Shown: piece by piece, positions 9,821-22,355 of the stretch | Layout: every line of letters starts with the position of its first letter | Numbering within the stretch: the stretch's first letter is position 1 | From: Stomorhina lunata | Lineage: Eukaryota > Arthropoda > Insecta > Diptera > Rhiniidae | Assembly (NCBI GenBank): GCA_933228675.1 | Contig: OW121742.1 | Span: 128,875,983 to 128,939,982 of the forward strand | Direction of reading: 5' to 3' | Length of the DNA stretch: 64,000 bases | Made by a program: the position numbers and the translations under genes | Notes under the pieces: generated by a model | Databases searched by the model: none | What the model saw: only the letters and a program-made list of their open reading frames with translations | What the model was told of the DNA's origin: nothing

Positions 9821-12078
9821 CCAACTGTTAGATGCCAGTAGTTAAGATCATCTATTTAACTGAATTCTTAAGCATGTTTTCATTAACTCTTTCAAGTTGA
9901 TGCTAAATTCAAAAATTTGCATTAACGTAAAAGAATAAAACAAAACTTGTCAAAAACAAAAATCTTTGTCTTCATTACCAGCTGACAGTTGGTTAAAGTA
10001 CAAAGTAAATGTAGATTAATAAAGGATAGGGATACAAAACATAAAGGAAAAAACTATGGTGGATAAGTTCGTCTAACTGAATCGATCATATGGTCATAGG
10101 TGAAATAGAAATGAGTGTTAACATAATTCTCGTTTTCAATTTCGCTTAAGAATTCAGTTAAATAGATGATCTTAACTACTGGCATCTAACAGTTGGTGAC
10201 ACAGTGTGCTGATGAAGTCCGTAGCGGGACAGAAAATGCAGCATTCCACACTGCTAAGTGTCACATAGTTTTTTCAGTATTCCAAAAATTTATTCATCTA
10301 ATTTAAAAATCATAAATTAAAAAAAAAATAATTTATGACATGAACCTGAGCCCGACTCGAACCCACGACCATCAACATAAATTTCTGGTTCAACTAAAAT
10401 TAATTTCTTTCAATTAAATTGCATGGGCACCGCGATTTACATGTTTTCATTAACTCTTTCAAGTTGATACTAAATTCAAAAATTTGCATTAACGTAAAAG
10501 AATAAAACAAAACTTGTCAAAAACAAAAATCTTTGTCTTCATTACCAGCTGACAGTTGGTTAAAGTACAAAGTAAATGTAGATTAATAAAGGATAGGGAT
10601 ACAAAACATAAAGGAAAAAACTATGGTGGATAAGTTCGTCTAACTGAATCGATCATATGGTCATAGGTGAAATAGAAATGAGTGTTAACATAATTCTCGT
10701 TTTCAATTTCGCTTAAGAATTCAGTTAAATAGATGATCTTAACTACTGGCATCTAACAGTTGGTGACACAGTGTGCTGATGAAGTCCGTAGCGGGACAGA
10801 AAATGCAGCATTCCACACTGCTAAGTGTCACATAGTTTTTTCAGTATTCCAAAAATTTATTCATCTAATTTAAAAATCATAAATTAAAAAAAAAAAATAA
10901 TTTATGACATGAACCTGAGCCCGACTCGAACCCACGACCATCAACATAAATTTCTGGTTCAACTAAAATTAATTTCTTTCAATTAAATTGCATGGGCACC
11001 GCGATTTACATGTTTTCATTAACTCTTTCAAGTTGATACTAAATTCAAAAATTTGCATTAACGTAAAAGAATAAAACAAAACTTGTCAAAAACAAAAATC
11101 TTTGTCTTCATTACCAGCTGACAGTTGGTTAAAGTACAAAGTAAATGTAGATTAATAAAGGATAGGGATACAAAACATAAAGGAAAAAACTATGGTGGAT
11201 AAGTTCGTCTAACTGAATCGATCATATGGTCATAGGTGAAATAGAAATGAGTGTTAACATAATTCTCGTTTTCAATTTCGCTTAAGAATTCAGTTAAATA
11301 GATGATCTTAACTACTGGCATCTAACAGTTGGTGACACAGTGTGCTGATGAAGTCCGTAGCGGGACAGAAAATGCAGCATTCCACACTGCTAAGTGTCAC
11401 ATAGTTTTTTCAGTATTCCAAAAATTTATTCATCTAATTTAAAAATCATAAATTAAAAAAAAAAAATAATTTATGACATGAACCTGAGCCCGACTCGAAC
11501 CCACGACCATCAACATAAATTTCTGGTTCAACTAAAATTAATTTCTTTCAATTAAATTGCATGGGCACCGCGATTTACATGTTTTCATTAACTCTTTCAA
11601 GTTGATACTAAATTCAAAAATTTGCATTAACGTAAAAGAATAAAACAAAACTTGTCAAAAACAAAAATCTTTGTCTTCATTACCAGCTGACAGTTGGTTA
11701 AAGTACAAAGTAAATGTAGATTAATAAAGGATAGGGATACAAAACATAAAGGAAAAAACTATGGTGGATAAGTTCGTCTAACTGAATCGATCATATGGTC
11801 ATAGGTGAAATAGAAATGAGTGTTAACATAATTCTCGTTTTCAATTTCGCTTAAGAATTCAGTTAAATAGATGATCTTAACTACTGGCATCTAACAGTTG
11901 GTGACACAGTGTGCTGATGAAGTCCGTAGCGGGACAGAAAATGCAGCATTCCACACTGCTAAGTGTCACATAGTTTTTTCAGTATTCCAAAAATTTATTC
12001 ATCTAATTTAAAAATCATAAATTAAAAAAAAATAATTTATGACATGAACCTGAGCCCGACTCGAACCCACGACCATCA

Positions 12079-12720
12079 AAATTTTTTATATAAAAATTTT
12101 TCTATGAAAATTTTTTATATAAAAATTTTTCTATGAAAATTTTTTATATAAAAATTTTTCTATGAAAATTTTTTATATAAAAATTTTTCTATGAAAATTT
12201 TTTATATAAAAATTTTTCTATGAAAATTTTTTATATAAACATTTTTCTAGCAAAATTTTTTATATAAACATTTTTCTAGGAACATTTTTTATATAAAAAT
12301 TTTTCTATGAAAATTTTTTATATAAAAATTTTTCTATGAAAATTTTTTATATAAACATTTTTCTATGAAAATTTTTTATATGAAAATTTTTCTATGAAAA
12401 ATTTTTATATACCAATTTTTCTATGAAAATTTTTATATAAACATTTTTCTATAAAAATTTTTTATATAAAAATTTTTCTATGAAAATTTTTTATATACAA
12501 ATTTTTCTATGAAAATTTTTTATATAAACATTTTTCTATAAAAATTTTGTATATAAAAATTTTTCTATGAACATTTTTTATACACAAATTTTTCTATAAA
12601 CATTTTTTGTGTACAAATTTTTCTATGAAAAATTTGTATATAAAAATTTTTCAATAAAATTTTTTTTTATAAAAATTTTTCGATGAAAATTTTATATTTA
12701 TATAAAAAAATTTTATGAAT
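12079..12720. repeat. AT minisatellite, about 29-bp unit (right flank)
   Basis: This continues the array at 9236-9597: TTTTTCTATGAAAA alternating with TTTTTTATATAAA. The units become more diverged towards the right end (TATACACAAA, TTTTGTGTAC variants), as expected at the decaying edge of an array. Confidence 0.85.
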
Positions 12721-15700
12721 TTTTTTTTCTACATATGTATATATTTTTAGACCTACATATATATTAAATATATAATTTATACAACGAAAAAACAAGAAAG
12801 TCTAAATATGTAACTTTTTCCCCTTTAGTTTTAATCTTAAGAATATGTAAGAATGTACAATGGCAACTCGGATCTTTATAAATTGTTTCTATAATCTATA
12901 ATCATGTAAGGACTTTTAAAATAAGCTGGTCAGATTCAAGATATAAAAAATTACAATTTTAAATGATAAAACTATACTTTGTTGTGGATACGAATGAAAA
13001 TATTTTTGAAATGGAAATATTAAGACATCCTAGACAGTTTGTCTAAAGTTGTTAGATTTAAATACTTTATCGGATGAAGACGTTTTAATATTTATGCTGC
13101 ATAAAGAGATCAATGAATAAAATGTATTAAATGTAAGGATAAGTTTTTGATAACAAAAAAATTTAATTTCTAAGAAAGAATGTCAAAGTTTTTAATATTT
13201 TTAAAGTATCAAACAATTCAGAACTAAATATGATTTAAAATTCACAAATACATCAAAAATACGAAAACAAAAGCTTTTTCAATGAATTCAAATTGAATTC
13301 TACTTAAACTCTCAAGTTCAAGTGTTGTTCTTTTGTTATTAAATATTTATCTATGCATTTATCTATTGCACCAATATTTTTGTTGCTATTGTGGTTTCTA
13401 TCTTTCTCATGGACTTAAAACAAATACAATTTGTAAACCTTGAGATTTTTATTTAAATCTTAGATGTATTTTAATGTAATTCAAATCTTTTCATCACAGA
13501 TTGCTTTAGACATCACGAAAATTGTATGTGTATATTTCAAAGCTTTGAGGCACGCAAGAAGTTTGTTCCTCAAAATGCAGCACGCACACCGGGTGGCCAC
13601 TATCTATTGCGGCAGGCTCTGTCTGCACACTAAAGTCAGAGAACATAAGCGAACAACAGGGGGATCTGGTGGTGGCAAATAAAGTTATGCAGTCGCCTAA
13701 GAGATATTAAAGCAAAATCTTAAAAAAAAACGTTACATTGCAACCAATAGATGAAAAGACATTTTTCGTTTTGGAATGAACAAAAAAAAAATGCAAGAGC
13801 GACTATAAGTACTGGCAGCAGCAACTTTAGTTGCACAGCATGTCGACGCTATAATTTGCACCAACGATATCACTTGACAATTTATTGCCCACACGATGGC
13901 AACTTAGATATAACACTGTGCTTGTTTTTTCATTTTTTTGTTTTAGCCAACAGTTGTTGTGTCTTTTTTGGGGTAAAAATGAGCAATAGTTCTAGACTCT
14001 GAAAAAAAAACTTCAAATTCAAGATCAAACAAATAAACCAAAATAATATGTACGAGTATGTGAATTTACTTTATACAATAACAGGAACACATACAATTTT
14101 TTTCAGAAATTTTTCATCCTGAATGCCAACAAAACCAAGATGAAAAGCAAGTATCTAAGGTACGCACTAAAACAGCCAGGCACCTGCATTAAGAAAAAAA
14201 TTATTGTCAACCAATGTCAATAATATGCAGTCATACTTGTATGAACATTAGAGAGGCTCCAAAAATATATGCCTTTAGTTATCATTCGTTTCTGTGAAAC
14301 ATTAAGAAATCAATAGAATATTGGATTTACCTATATTCCTCCTTGTAATCAAAAGTGTCTTACATTATCGTAGAAAGATAGATTTATGTAGAAATTAAAA
14401 AAAATTAACTGATTATACCGTTAAATCGATCGTGCAGAGTATTTTGTTCAAAAAAAATTTGGTTGTTGTCCAGATCATCCAATTCAAACTACAAAAAATG
14501 GTAGTCGCACCAAATAGTGTATTTTTCGGGCTACATTGAATGCTCCTGTTTCTCATGTGGAATGGTATCGTACTCATTTATCCAGAAATAGGTGAAACAG
14601 CGAAACCTCTTCAATGAATACCTAAAATACCTTCAGAATCGTTTTTCATTGGCTAAAACTCTGTAACTTTTTAACTAATAAAGATTTTGTAGTGGTCAAT
14701 AGATATCATCTTAAGCTTTTATCGAGTTTAGGTTTTATTAATATCTGTACAGCAGTTATAAAGAAATTTAAGCTTAAATTTTCGATCTGTAATTCCATTG
14801 AAAATGTTCTAACCTATTTTTGCCCTCTTCCTCTTAACCGATTTCTCTCAAATTAAGGTCACAAGCCAATCTTGGGTGACAATATAATATTTGGTTATTC
14901 TTAGGTTGATCGCTATTTGCATTGAAATATTGTTCGTATTTTCATAAGGATGGCCCAAATGGAACAAAAATTTAAAATTTTAATTTTTGAAGTTGAATAT
15001 CTATAAAACCATAAGAGATAGGATATGTATGTCGATACGTTTTTTGTAGATCTTGACCTATATATTTATTATATAATATTATACTTCAAATCGGCTGGGA
15101 AATGACGTTTTAAATGAATTATAAGTCTGAGGTGCCCTACTTTAGGGGTCGATAAAATCTAAGCTTTTCAGGTTCAAAACTTAAGCTATCTGCAATTTCA
15201 ATTTATAGCAATTTATTTGCCTTTAGCAGCTGAGAAATTTAACAACATTTTTCGACTTCCTTTTGATGGCATAACAATTTTAAGAATCTATGTCGTTTAA
15301 AATATAGGTTTTGGCCAATGAATAATGATTCAGAGCCTTGGGACGGTTCTGTCAAAATTTTTCTGAATTGAGGTTGAGCTTCTCTAATATTTCATTCATA
15401 TTATTTTTATGTTTGTGCTTTACCTAGTCCATCTTAGTCTCTTCCTCATCATTGTCACCCAGTTTGTGCGGTAACTTCATTCATTGTCAACAACAGTTGT
15501 AGCAAACGCTGGATGCAGCAAAAGATTTCAGCAATTTCTTGTTACTTGAATCTGTTGTTTATTGTATAGTTTTTATTGTATAGCATTGATGTTGTTTGAG
15601 TTAAAATCTCACACTTGCTTAAGATTTATTGGTGTATTTTGTATTTTTTAATTCCTTTTTAGACACCAATAAAATTCATTTAATTTGCGACTGCAACTCC

Positions 15701-17394
15701 AAGCACTTGTTCGTACAAACGTTCGATTCTGCTCGAGAGAGACCTCCGGTTTGTGCAGCGAAATCAGCCTTAATGTACGAACAATTTCTTCAGTTAAATT
15801 TGAAGTGTGCAGCAAAGAAGGTCTGATAAATTTCGGTTGTTTATGGATTGAGTCAGGCCGTATAATGATGGTTTGTTTTGGATTTTTGCAGCTTCTGCTT
15901 GGATACACGGCGGCAAATGCAGTAATTGTCGTTCACACTTTTGTCGCTTATCTTAACTGTTGTTGGAATATTAATTTTATGCCTGCTGTTTTAGCCATGT
16001 TTTGTACGTACATATGTGTGTGTATTTAACTGCATTTTTATTAAGTATGTATGTGTGTAGCTATAAGCTCCCATACTCAATTCATTCATTTTAAGTTAAA
16101 CTCCTGATTTTCTTGTTTTCTTCCTTGGATATTTGGGCTTTTTTTTTTTGCTCTACGATGATGCTGATATGTAGTTGGTTTTTAGTTTATTGTTTGTGTT
16201 GTTGTCGTTGGTGTAAGCAATGTTGACAAATTAATAGATTGCTGTTGACACATGAAACAGATGCAATTGTATTTTGATAATGGCGACAATGACGCTTAAA
16301 TGCATTTTTTACCCAAACTGACTGAATGTTTCGTCGGTCTGGCTGCCTTCTCGCCAGTCTGACAGCTTTGCCATTTTGGTTGGTTGCTGCATTTTAAAGC
16401 TTGTGCTGCCGTCGTCGTTTTTTGTACTCTTTGCTCTGTTTTAATGGTGTAAAATATTATCGCTTTTTTTGGTGCGAAATATAAAATTATACAATACAAT
16501 AAAAAGGAACTTAAAATACATTATCACAGTCACAGGTTGTTGTCGCTGATGATGTCGATGCCTGATGTTGCTACCGTTGCTTTAAAGCTTCTGATGTTGA
16601 TATTTGTTTGTTGCTTTTTCATTACATTTAATATCTCTGCAATAATATTGATATTCAATGAATATGCTGATGGCCATGATGACGATGATGGTGATGGCAA
16701 TGTAGGATGCCGACAAATGTAATATCGATTATGTTGTAATTTACTTGTAAACAAAAACAATATGTGTGTATGTTTAAGTTGACCTATATTTTTACTCCTT
16801 TTCGTAATTAATTCACACTTTTGCTTAAAATTTAAATCTTACATTAAATATTCTTAAAATGAAATAATAAATATGCGTCATTAAAATGTGACATGTAAAA
16901 TATTACAATGTTTCAAAATTAATTCCTACAAATTTTCGCAAGTTCGAAGTAGTTTTTTTCTTTTTAAAGAGAATATGTTTTTTTAGATTTTTTTATCATT
17001 TTATAAATTTTAAATACTTTAATTGCTATTTTTTTGCACAAGTAGCTTCTTAATGAAGGGGGGATTTCAAACAAATTCCCAGTCAAGTCTTAATAATCAT
17101 CGATATAATAACGCGTATAATTTCATATGATGGTTTCCGTAATACAAAAAAAGTAATTTTAGTCCCTAAAGATAAGAGGGAATATAACATGACATTCTCT
17201 CAAATGCGTAAAATCATGCCAATAATTTTTGTTTGTTGGTTAAATAAACTTTGAACCATCACAGGATAAATGCCCATTGAGTCTCTAGGTGACACGCATT
17301 CCAACTTGAACGCACTGTCTACATATTTCGCCAAACAGTGGTTGATTTTGATGATGTTGGCAAGGCCAACAATAGCAACAAATGAATACATATA
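12721..17394. other. Long stretch without recognised gene
   Basis: This stretch is mostly AT-rich, single-copy-looking DNA. From about 15.4 kb the plus strand becomes T/G-rich with GTTGTTG and GATGATG tracts. A possible exon at 15661-15828 is discussed in the findings. I cannot support any gene here. Confidence 0.5.
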
Positions 17395-18130
17395 AAAGCA
17401 AGTAATAAGAAGAAAGTATTATAGTCGATCAAGCCTGTTCATAGGATACCCTTCACAAATGTAAGTTTAAAGGAAAGACATTGCACAAATATCCCATTAA
17501 TTTTAAATTATTTTGTTGATTTTGTCCGATCAACACATGATCAAATGCATAAATTACGATTTAATTTATTTTGACTCATTTTCAATGGCACCATCTGGCG
17601 AAAATTAGTCACACCAACTTAGAAACTTTTGTCGGCTCATGCACAACCACTTTGCATAAGATTATTACATAATCAAGGGCATGTGTATAGTTTACGATTA
17701 ACTTCATTTTTAACGACTTTGCTAAAAATTGTACCATGATCAAATGCACAGTTTACAATTTAATTAATTTTGAGTAATTTGAGGTGGCGCCACCTGTCGT
17801 AAATTGGTCATACCAACTTAGAAACCTTCGTCGGCTCATGCGCAGAAACTTGGATAAAGATCATTACAATTTAGTTAATTTTAAGTAGTTCAAGGTGGCG
17901 CCAACTGTCGGGAAATTGAGCATACCACTTATAAACCTTCGTCGGCTCTTGCGTAACAGCTTGGATAAAGATCATAAAGTGATCTAATGCACAGTTTCCG
18001 ATTAAATTATCTTTAAGCTATTTTTAGTGGCGCCACCTTTCGGAACTTGATCATACCAAATTAGTAATGATCATAATATGATCAAATACATAGTTTACTG
18101 TTATAAAGGACATACAGACAGACAAATATT
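17395..18130 (+). repeat. Dispersed repeat with tandem GGTGGCGCCACC units
   Basis: The left end (AAGCAAGTAATAAGAAGAAA, then TATAGTCGATC and GGATACCCTTCAC) resembles the start of a common fly dispersed repeat, also present inverted at 27421. Inside are four diverged tandem units of about 110-200 bp (17530-18090). Each has a form of the palindrome GGTGGCGCCACC (17585 as ATGGCACCATCT, then 17786, 17894 and 18026), followed by CATACCAACTTAGAAACC and CGTCGGCTCATGCG in the better units, and GATCATNNNNTGATCAAATG between units. Non-coding. Confidence 0.65.
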
Positions 18131-18789
18131 CATTTGTATATACAATATGTAGATGAGCTTTAAATGGACGTTAAATCAACTCAATGAAATAATTCTTATT
18201 CGATCCAAATACTTAAAGGCGAAATATTACTATGCGTTGCAAACACCAGAGCAAACCTAATGTACCTTTGAGAAATGTAGCCAAGCGTAAATAAAATATA
18301 AGCAAAATACCTGAATGAATGACAGTTTGATGTGATATTGCTACTGCAAATAAACGCACATCAATACAAAAAAAACCCATCATATTTGGCTTTCACATGA
18401 AATGACGCCATAGAGTGACTTAACATTTAATATCTTGTAGATAAATAAGGTATTTTCAGCAGAGTTGCCACGTTTACATACAAAGGGTTTTAAATGTGAA
18501 CAAAATATTAAATGAGATTTTTAAGCTAATTAGAATTTTAGTAAGAAAATTGAAAACTCAAACAATAATGTCTTATTGGATGTTGTGATGTTTGAATGTT
18601 GCCATTTCAAGTGTATCAGAAGATTCATCAGAGTGCCCAAATTCAATCTAAATTTCCAGTACATATTGCGTTTTATGTAATTTTTGTGTAATTCAAGAAA
18701 AGATCTTAATATTTTGTGCAAAAAATAAGTTTCTTTATAAAACAGTAGAGGATCTAAATATAAGGATTATAATAATATTGACTATGTGT
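18131..18789. other. Unassigned AT-rich DNA
   Basis: No gene or repeat was recognised between the dispersed repeat and the following MITE. Confidence 0.5.
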
Positions 18790-18793
18790 TTAA

Positions 18794-19025
18794 CCCTATG
18801 CGACTGACATAGTATATAACAGTTCTAATAAGGTGACAGACTACCAGATACCATTTCCATAGCTTAATTTTTCAAGATCCGTTTTTGGAAAACTAAAAAA
18901 ACTATCGTATAGTTGTTTTAATTTAATTGAACGCGAAAATTCGTCTTATATGTAATTGCACGCATTTTAAGTGCAAAACTTTTACTTAGTTGGTGTCTGC
19001 TGGACTACATGTCAGTCGCAGAAGG
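18794..19025. mobile_element. piggyBac-like MITE, 232 bp, TTAA flanks
   Basis: The terminal inverted repeats are CCCTATGCGACTGACAT at the left and, read inward from the right, CCTTCTGCGACTGACAT, each followed by a GTA-containing sequence. Both ends abut TTAA (18790-18793 and 19026-19029). Flanking TTAA with ends beginning CC(C/T)T is the signature of piggyBac-superfamily elements. At 232 bp it has no coding capacity, so it is a non-autonomous MITE needing a transposase from elsewhere. Confidence 0.75.
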
Positions 19026-19029
19026 TTAA

Positions 19030-21621
19030 TCTATGAATTTATACGATAACAAAATTAAACTGTAGCCTTAGCGTGCTATTGTGTATCTATAATACAATGT
19101 TCATTTTTATACCTTTCTTTTCGATGATTGGGTTGAGGATGATGATGATGATGACGACGAAGATGGTTATAACCATTGACCATTATTGCCTTCACCTTTT
19201 CGTAATAACACATCAATTGCAAAAGCACATGTTAAAACGACATACGGCGACATGTATGTACGACACTTTTAAAAGTGTCATTGTCATCATGAGCAGCAGA
19301 AGCAACAGCAACAGTCGTTAGAGTAGTTGCTGTTATTTAAAGGGAACAATCCATCTACCTGACTATGATGAGCCTTAACACCGTAGTTGTGCTTGGTCAG
19401 ACCAAGTCATTGTATCATCCTTCTGCATGTTCATATTATTTTTGATGATGATGGCGACGTCGACTACAAGAACACAACTACGATGGTGTCGCCAATATTG
19501 GCATCCTTTTGTGGCTTATGATATCTTTTTTTTGCTGTTTTGTCGTAGTTGTGCTTTGGTGTGTTGCTTGGCTGTTGGTGCTGGCGGTTCTGTTTTTCTA
19601 CTTTAATTCTGGTAATGCTAGGTTTCTTCTTGGTAGCACTTCACATACACAAATACTCAAATCAAGTAATTTTTGTCCTGGTATGCAGTCAATACCATTT
19701 CAGCTCTTTTTCCTGGCAACCCAAAGTCATGAAAAACTGACACTACATAAATGTTCATACAATGTTGGAGTTGATTTGGGTGTGAGTGTGTTTATGTTGA
19801 TTTGTTTGTCACTTGTATTTTTTTGTTTTAAGAATCATCCAATATACGACAATGTCCGTCTTTCTGTTTGTCTGCTAAACTCATGTAGTCTTTTGATCGA
19901 TCTTGGTTTTCATTTCAATTCGCTAAAGGTTCTTCTTTTTTTGTTTTGTTTAGATTTTAGTTTAAAGAATTCTCAAAGCCGTCAACGTAATTGTGTCTAC
20001 ATTCTTGCCATAATTTTTGATTGGTATGTGCGTTTGAGCCAGAGATACGAGTACTTTAATACCACAATATATATTCCAAAAAAAAGGTTCTTCATTCTAA
20101 CTTTCGGCTCTAGACAATTCCAAGAAATCCTTTAAAAATTAAATAACAAATATTTGATATTGTTGCTTTTCAAATGAGAATGAAAAAAAAAACTCTTGAG
20201 CTTTATATTTTAGCAACTCAACAATAATTTATTTCTTCTACCAAAGAAAAAGTTTATTCCAATGAAAAATGAAAACAAGGTGGGAAATATAATATAAATA
20301 TTATTGCTTTTATTGGTTTGACTTGGCTGAATTGAATAATGGCTGGTTGAATTTTTGTTAAAAACTAACAAAAACAACTCATATTCGGGAGTGTTGCGGA
20401 AATGTTTGTTTTTATTGTTGCCAAGATTATTTATTAGTGCTCTTGTTAACTTTGATTGCATTATACAATTTATATGAAATTCTTTTTTTTTATGTGCAAA
20501 GATATATCGTCTCAAACCCAAACCTAAATACGTATAAAATCAACGAATTCGAAATTGCTTGCGAATTGGAAAGCAAACAGACAGAAAGACAGACATTTAA
20601 ACAAATATGATTTGATTACCTACGAAATTTTACAAGTTTCTTCTGTGTTTGTTTGTGTGAATCAAATGATTCTGAAGATATTTCAAATTGTATATGAATA
20701 TTTGCAAATTTATTGCAATTTAAATTGGATTTAAAATGAGAAAAAAGGTAAACGTCGCTTCGCATTGAAGTGTTGCTGTTTCTTTTAACATTAAATTGCG
20801 TTTGTTATTTGTGGCAGTTTGTGCTATGATGTTCAACACTTTTAGCCCTTTTTCAATTAAATTCCTAAACCCAACAGGCATATTCGAAACTGACTGCCAA
20901 CCACATTTAACTCATGCTGACACATCCTTGCCAACTCATGCAACCAACAAAAGTGTTTGACCAGCCATCCAACCAAACAGGCAACCAACCAGCCACTCAA
21001 GCAAATAACTAACAAACCTTCGTATAACTAAGATTACACTGCAATTCCCCGCAATCTAAAAACTAAATATATTTATAGGAACAACATCGAGGCAACAACA
21101 ATATTTAATACAATAATCAACTGATCAACTTCACCATCACCATCTCCATCCCGATCCCCATCATTATCATGTGAAGATATGCATTAGCTTTTTTTTAATA
21201 TGTTAAACTTTTGTTATTTCTTAGTTGTATTTTTTTACCCTTTTTTATTTTAGCCAGGAAAAACAGAGAAACAGTTTGAAAAAAGTTTAAAATCAAATAT
21301 TGGCGACATTCGTTTTGGTGTGTTTGTGTCTCTTTACTTAGGTCAGTCAGTTTTCTTATAAAGTTCTTTTTATATGTTCTAGAGGAACGCATGGATGGAT
21401 GCTTCATTGGTTTTTAACTTACGAGTACAAGCAAACAACAATTCCAAGGTGATAAAATATGTTGTGAATTTATTTGATTTTGTATTCTGTATTTTACTTC
21501 CATTTCATTTCTACTTTAATTCGTATTTTTTCATTTAACACAGACACAGTGAATGAATGAATGACTTTTATAAATATGCAACGTTTTATGGTCAATTTTT
21601 ATACGTATATCCCAGCAAAAA
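19030..21621. other. T-rich stretch with microsatellite tracts and one long open frame
   Basis: The stretch contains GATGATGATGATGACGACGA (about 19137), GAGCAGCAGAAGCAACAGCA (about 19290) and similar tracts. A 205-codon plus-strand frame (ATG at 19518, stop at 20135) is the longest in the window outside the transposases. It has no recognisable domain and is treated as a finding, not as a gene. Confidence 0.45.
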
Positions 21622-21624
21622 TTA

Positions 21625-22355
21625 CACTGTGCGCCAAATAAGAGATCATTGATTTTTTCAGAATGAGATCAAATGGAAATGATAGAGGGCTATTGGTAGA
21701 TAAATCCTGAAAATTGGCTTTTCTTGTGTAAAATTTCCCTTAAAATCAGGCGTCAGGTAGCGCAGGCAGCCCATACCACCAGAAGCCGAAGGCTTTTTAT
21801 TTCTTTTATAGAAAAATTTTTGAAAAAAAAATATTTTTCTTTAAAATTTTTTTCTATAATAATTCTTTTTTATTATTTTTTTCTATAAAAATATTTTTCT
21901 GTGAAAATGTTCGATGAAAATATTTTGCTAACGAAATGTTTTTTTCAAAAAAAAAAAATGTTCGATAAAAATTTTTTCTTTAATAAAAATTTTCTATAGA
22001 AGAATTCTTGATAAAAAAAATTCTATAGAAAAATTGTTGATACCAAAATTTTCTATACAAAAATTTTTGATAATAAAATTTTCTATAGAAAAATGTTTGA
22101 TAAAAAAATTTTCTATAGAAAAATTGTTGGAAATAAAATTATCTATAAAAATATTTCCGATAAAAAATTTTGTATAAAAAAAATTTTTTTCACAAAAGTA
22201 TTTTCTATAAAAAAATTTGTAATAAAAAATTTTTTGATATAGAACAATTTTTAATAAAAAAAAATTAAGAAAAAAGAAGATAGAAGAATGTTTAATAGAA
22301 AAAAATTGGTCTACCAATTAGTATAGCTCGGGAAAAAACTCATTGGCGCACTGTG
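21625..22355. mobile_element. TIR element (TTA flanks) carrying AT-minisatellite head, copy 2
   Basis: The 13-bp ends are CACTGTGCGCCAA at the left and, read inward from the right, CACAGTGCGCCAA. Both are flanked by TTA (21622-21624 and 22356-22358), a duplication typical of PIF/Harbinger-like elements. Inside are the head motif GGCAGCCCATACCACCAGAA (21765) and then AGCCGAAGG. An AT minisatellite of TTTTCTATAGAAAAA/TTGATAAAAAAA units follows, from about 21798 to 22290. The conserved tail of copies 1 and 5 is absent. It is either a version of the family with visible TIRs or a host element into which the minisatellite was captured. Confidence 0.6.

Larger units (their letters stand above)
9598..12078. 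mobile_element. Foldback-like element with fourfold amplified right half
   Basis: The left arm (9598-9873) is the inverted complement of the right arm (10144-10410), differing mainly in the length of a poly-T/poly-A run. The two are separated by a middle segment (9874-10143) that begins ATGTTTTCATTAACTC. The unit middle + right arm + 30-bp spacer is then repeated head to tail. Middles start at 9874, 10441, 11010 and 11579, giving periods of 567, 569 and 569 bp. The fourth right arm is cut off at 12078 within CACGACCATCA, where the AT minisatellite resumes. Copies are almost identical; for example the first middle has TTGATGCTAAA where the others have TTGATACTAAA. That implies recent duplication. 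No coding capacity was seen. It resembles foldback transposons or a tandem of a long-TIR element; the family is unknown. Confidence 0.9.

Noticed and set aside
14440..14590. FGCCPD...VSHVEWYR-like words suggesting a papilin or Ig-type exon
   Set aside because: Stops interrupt the frame, other frames are equally open, and there are no clear splice sites. The similarity is a few residues only.
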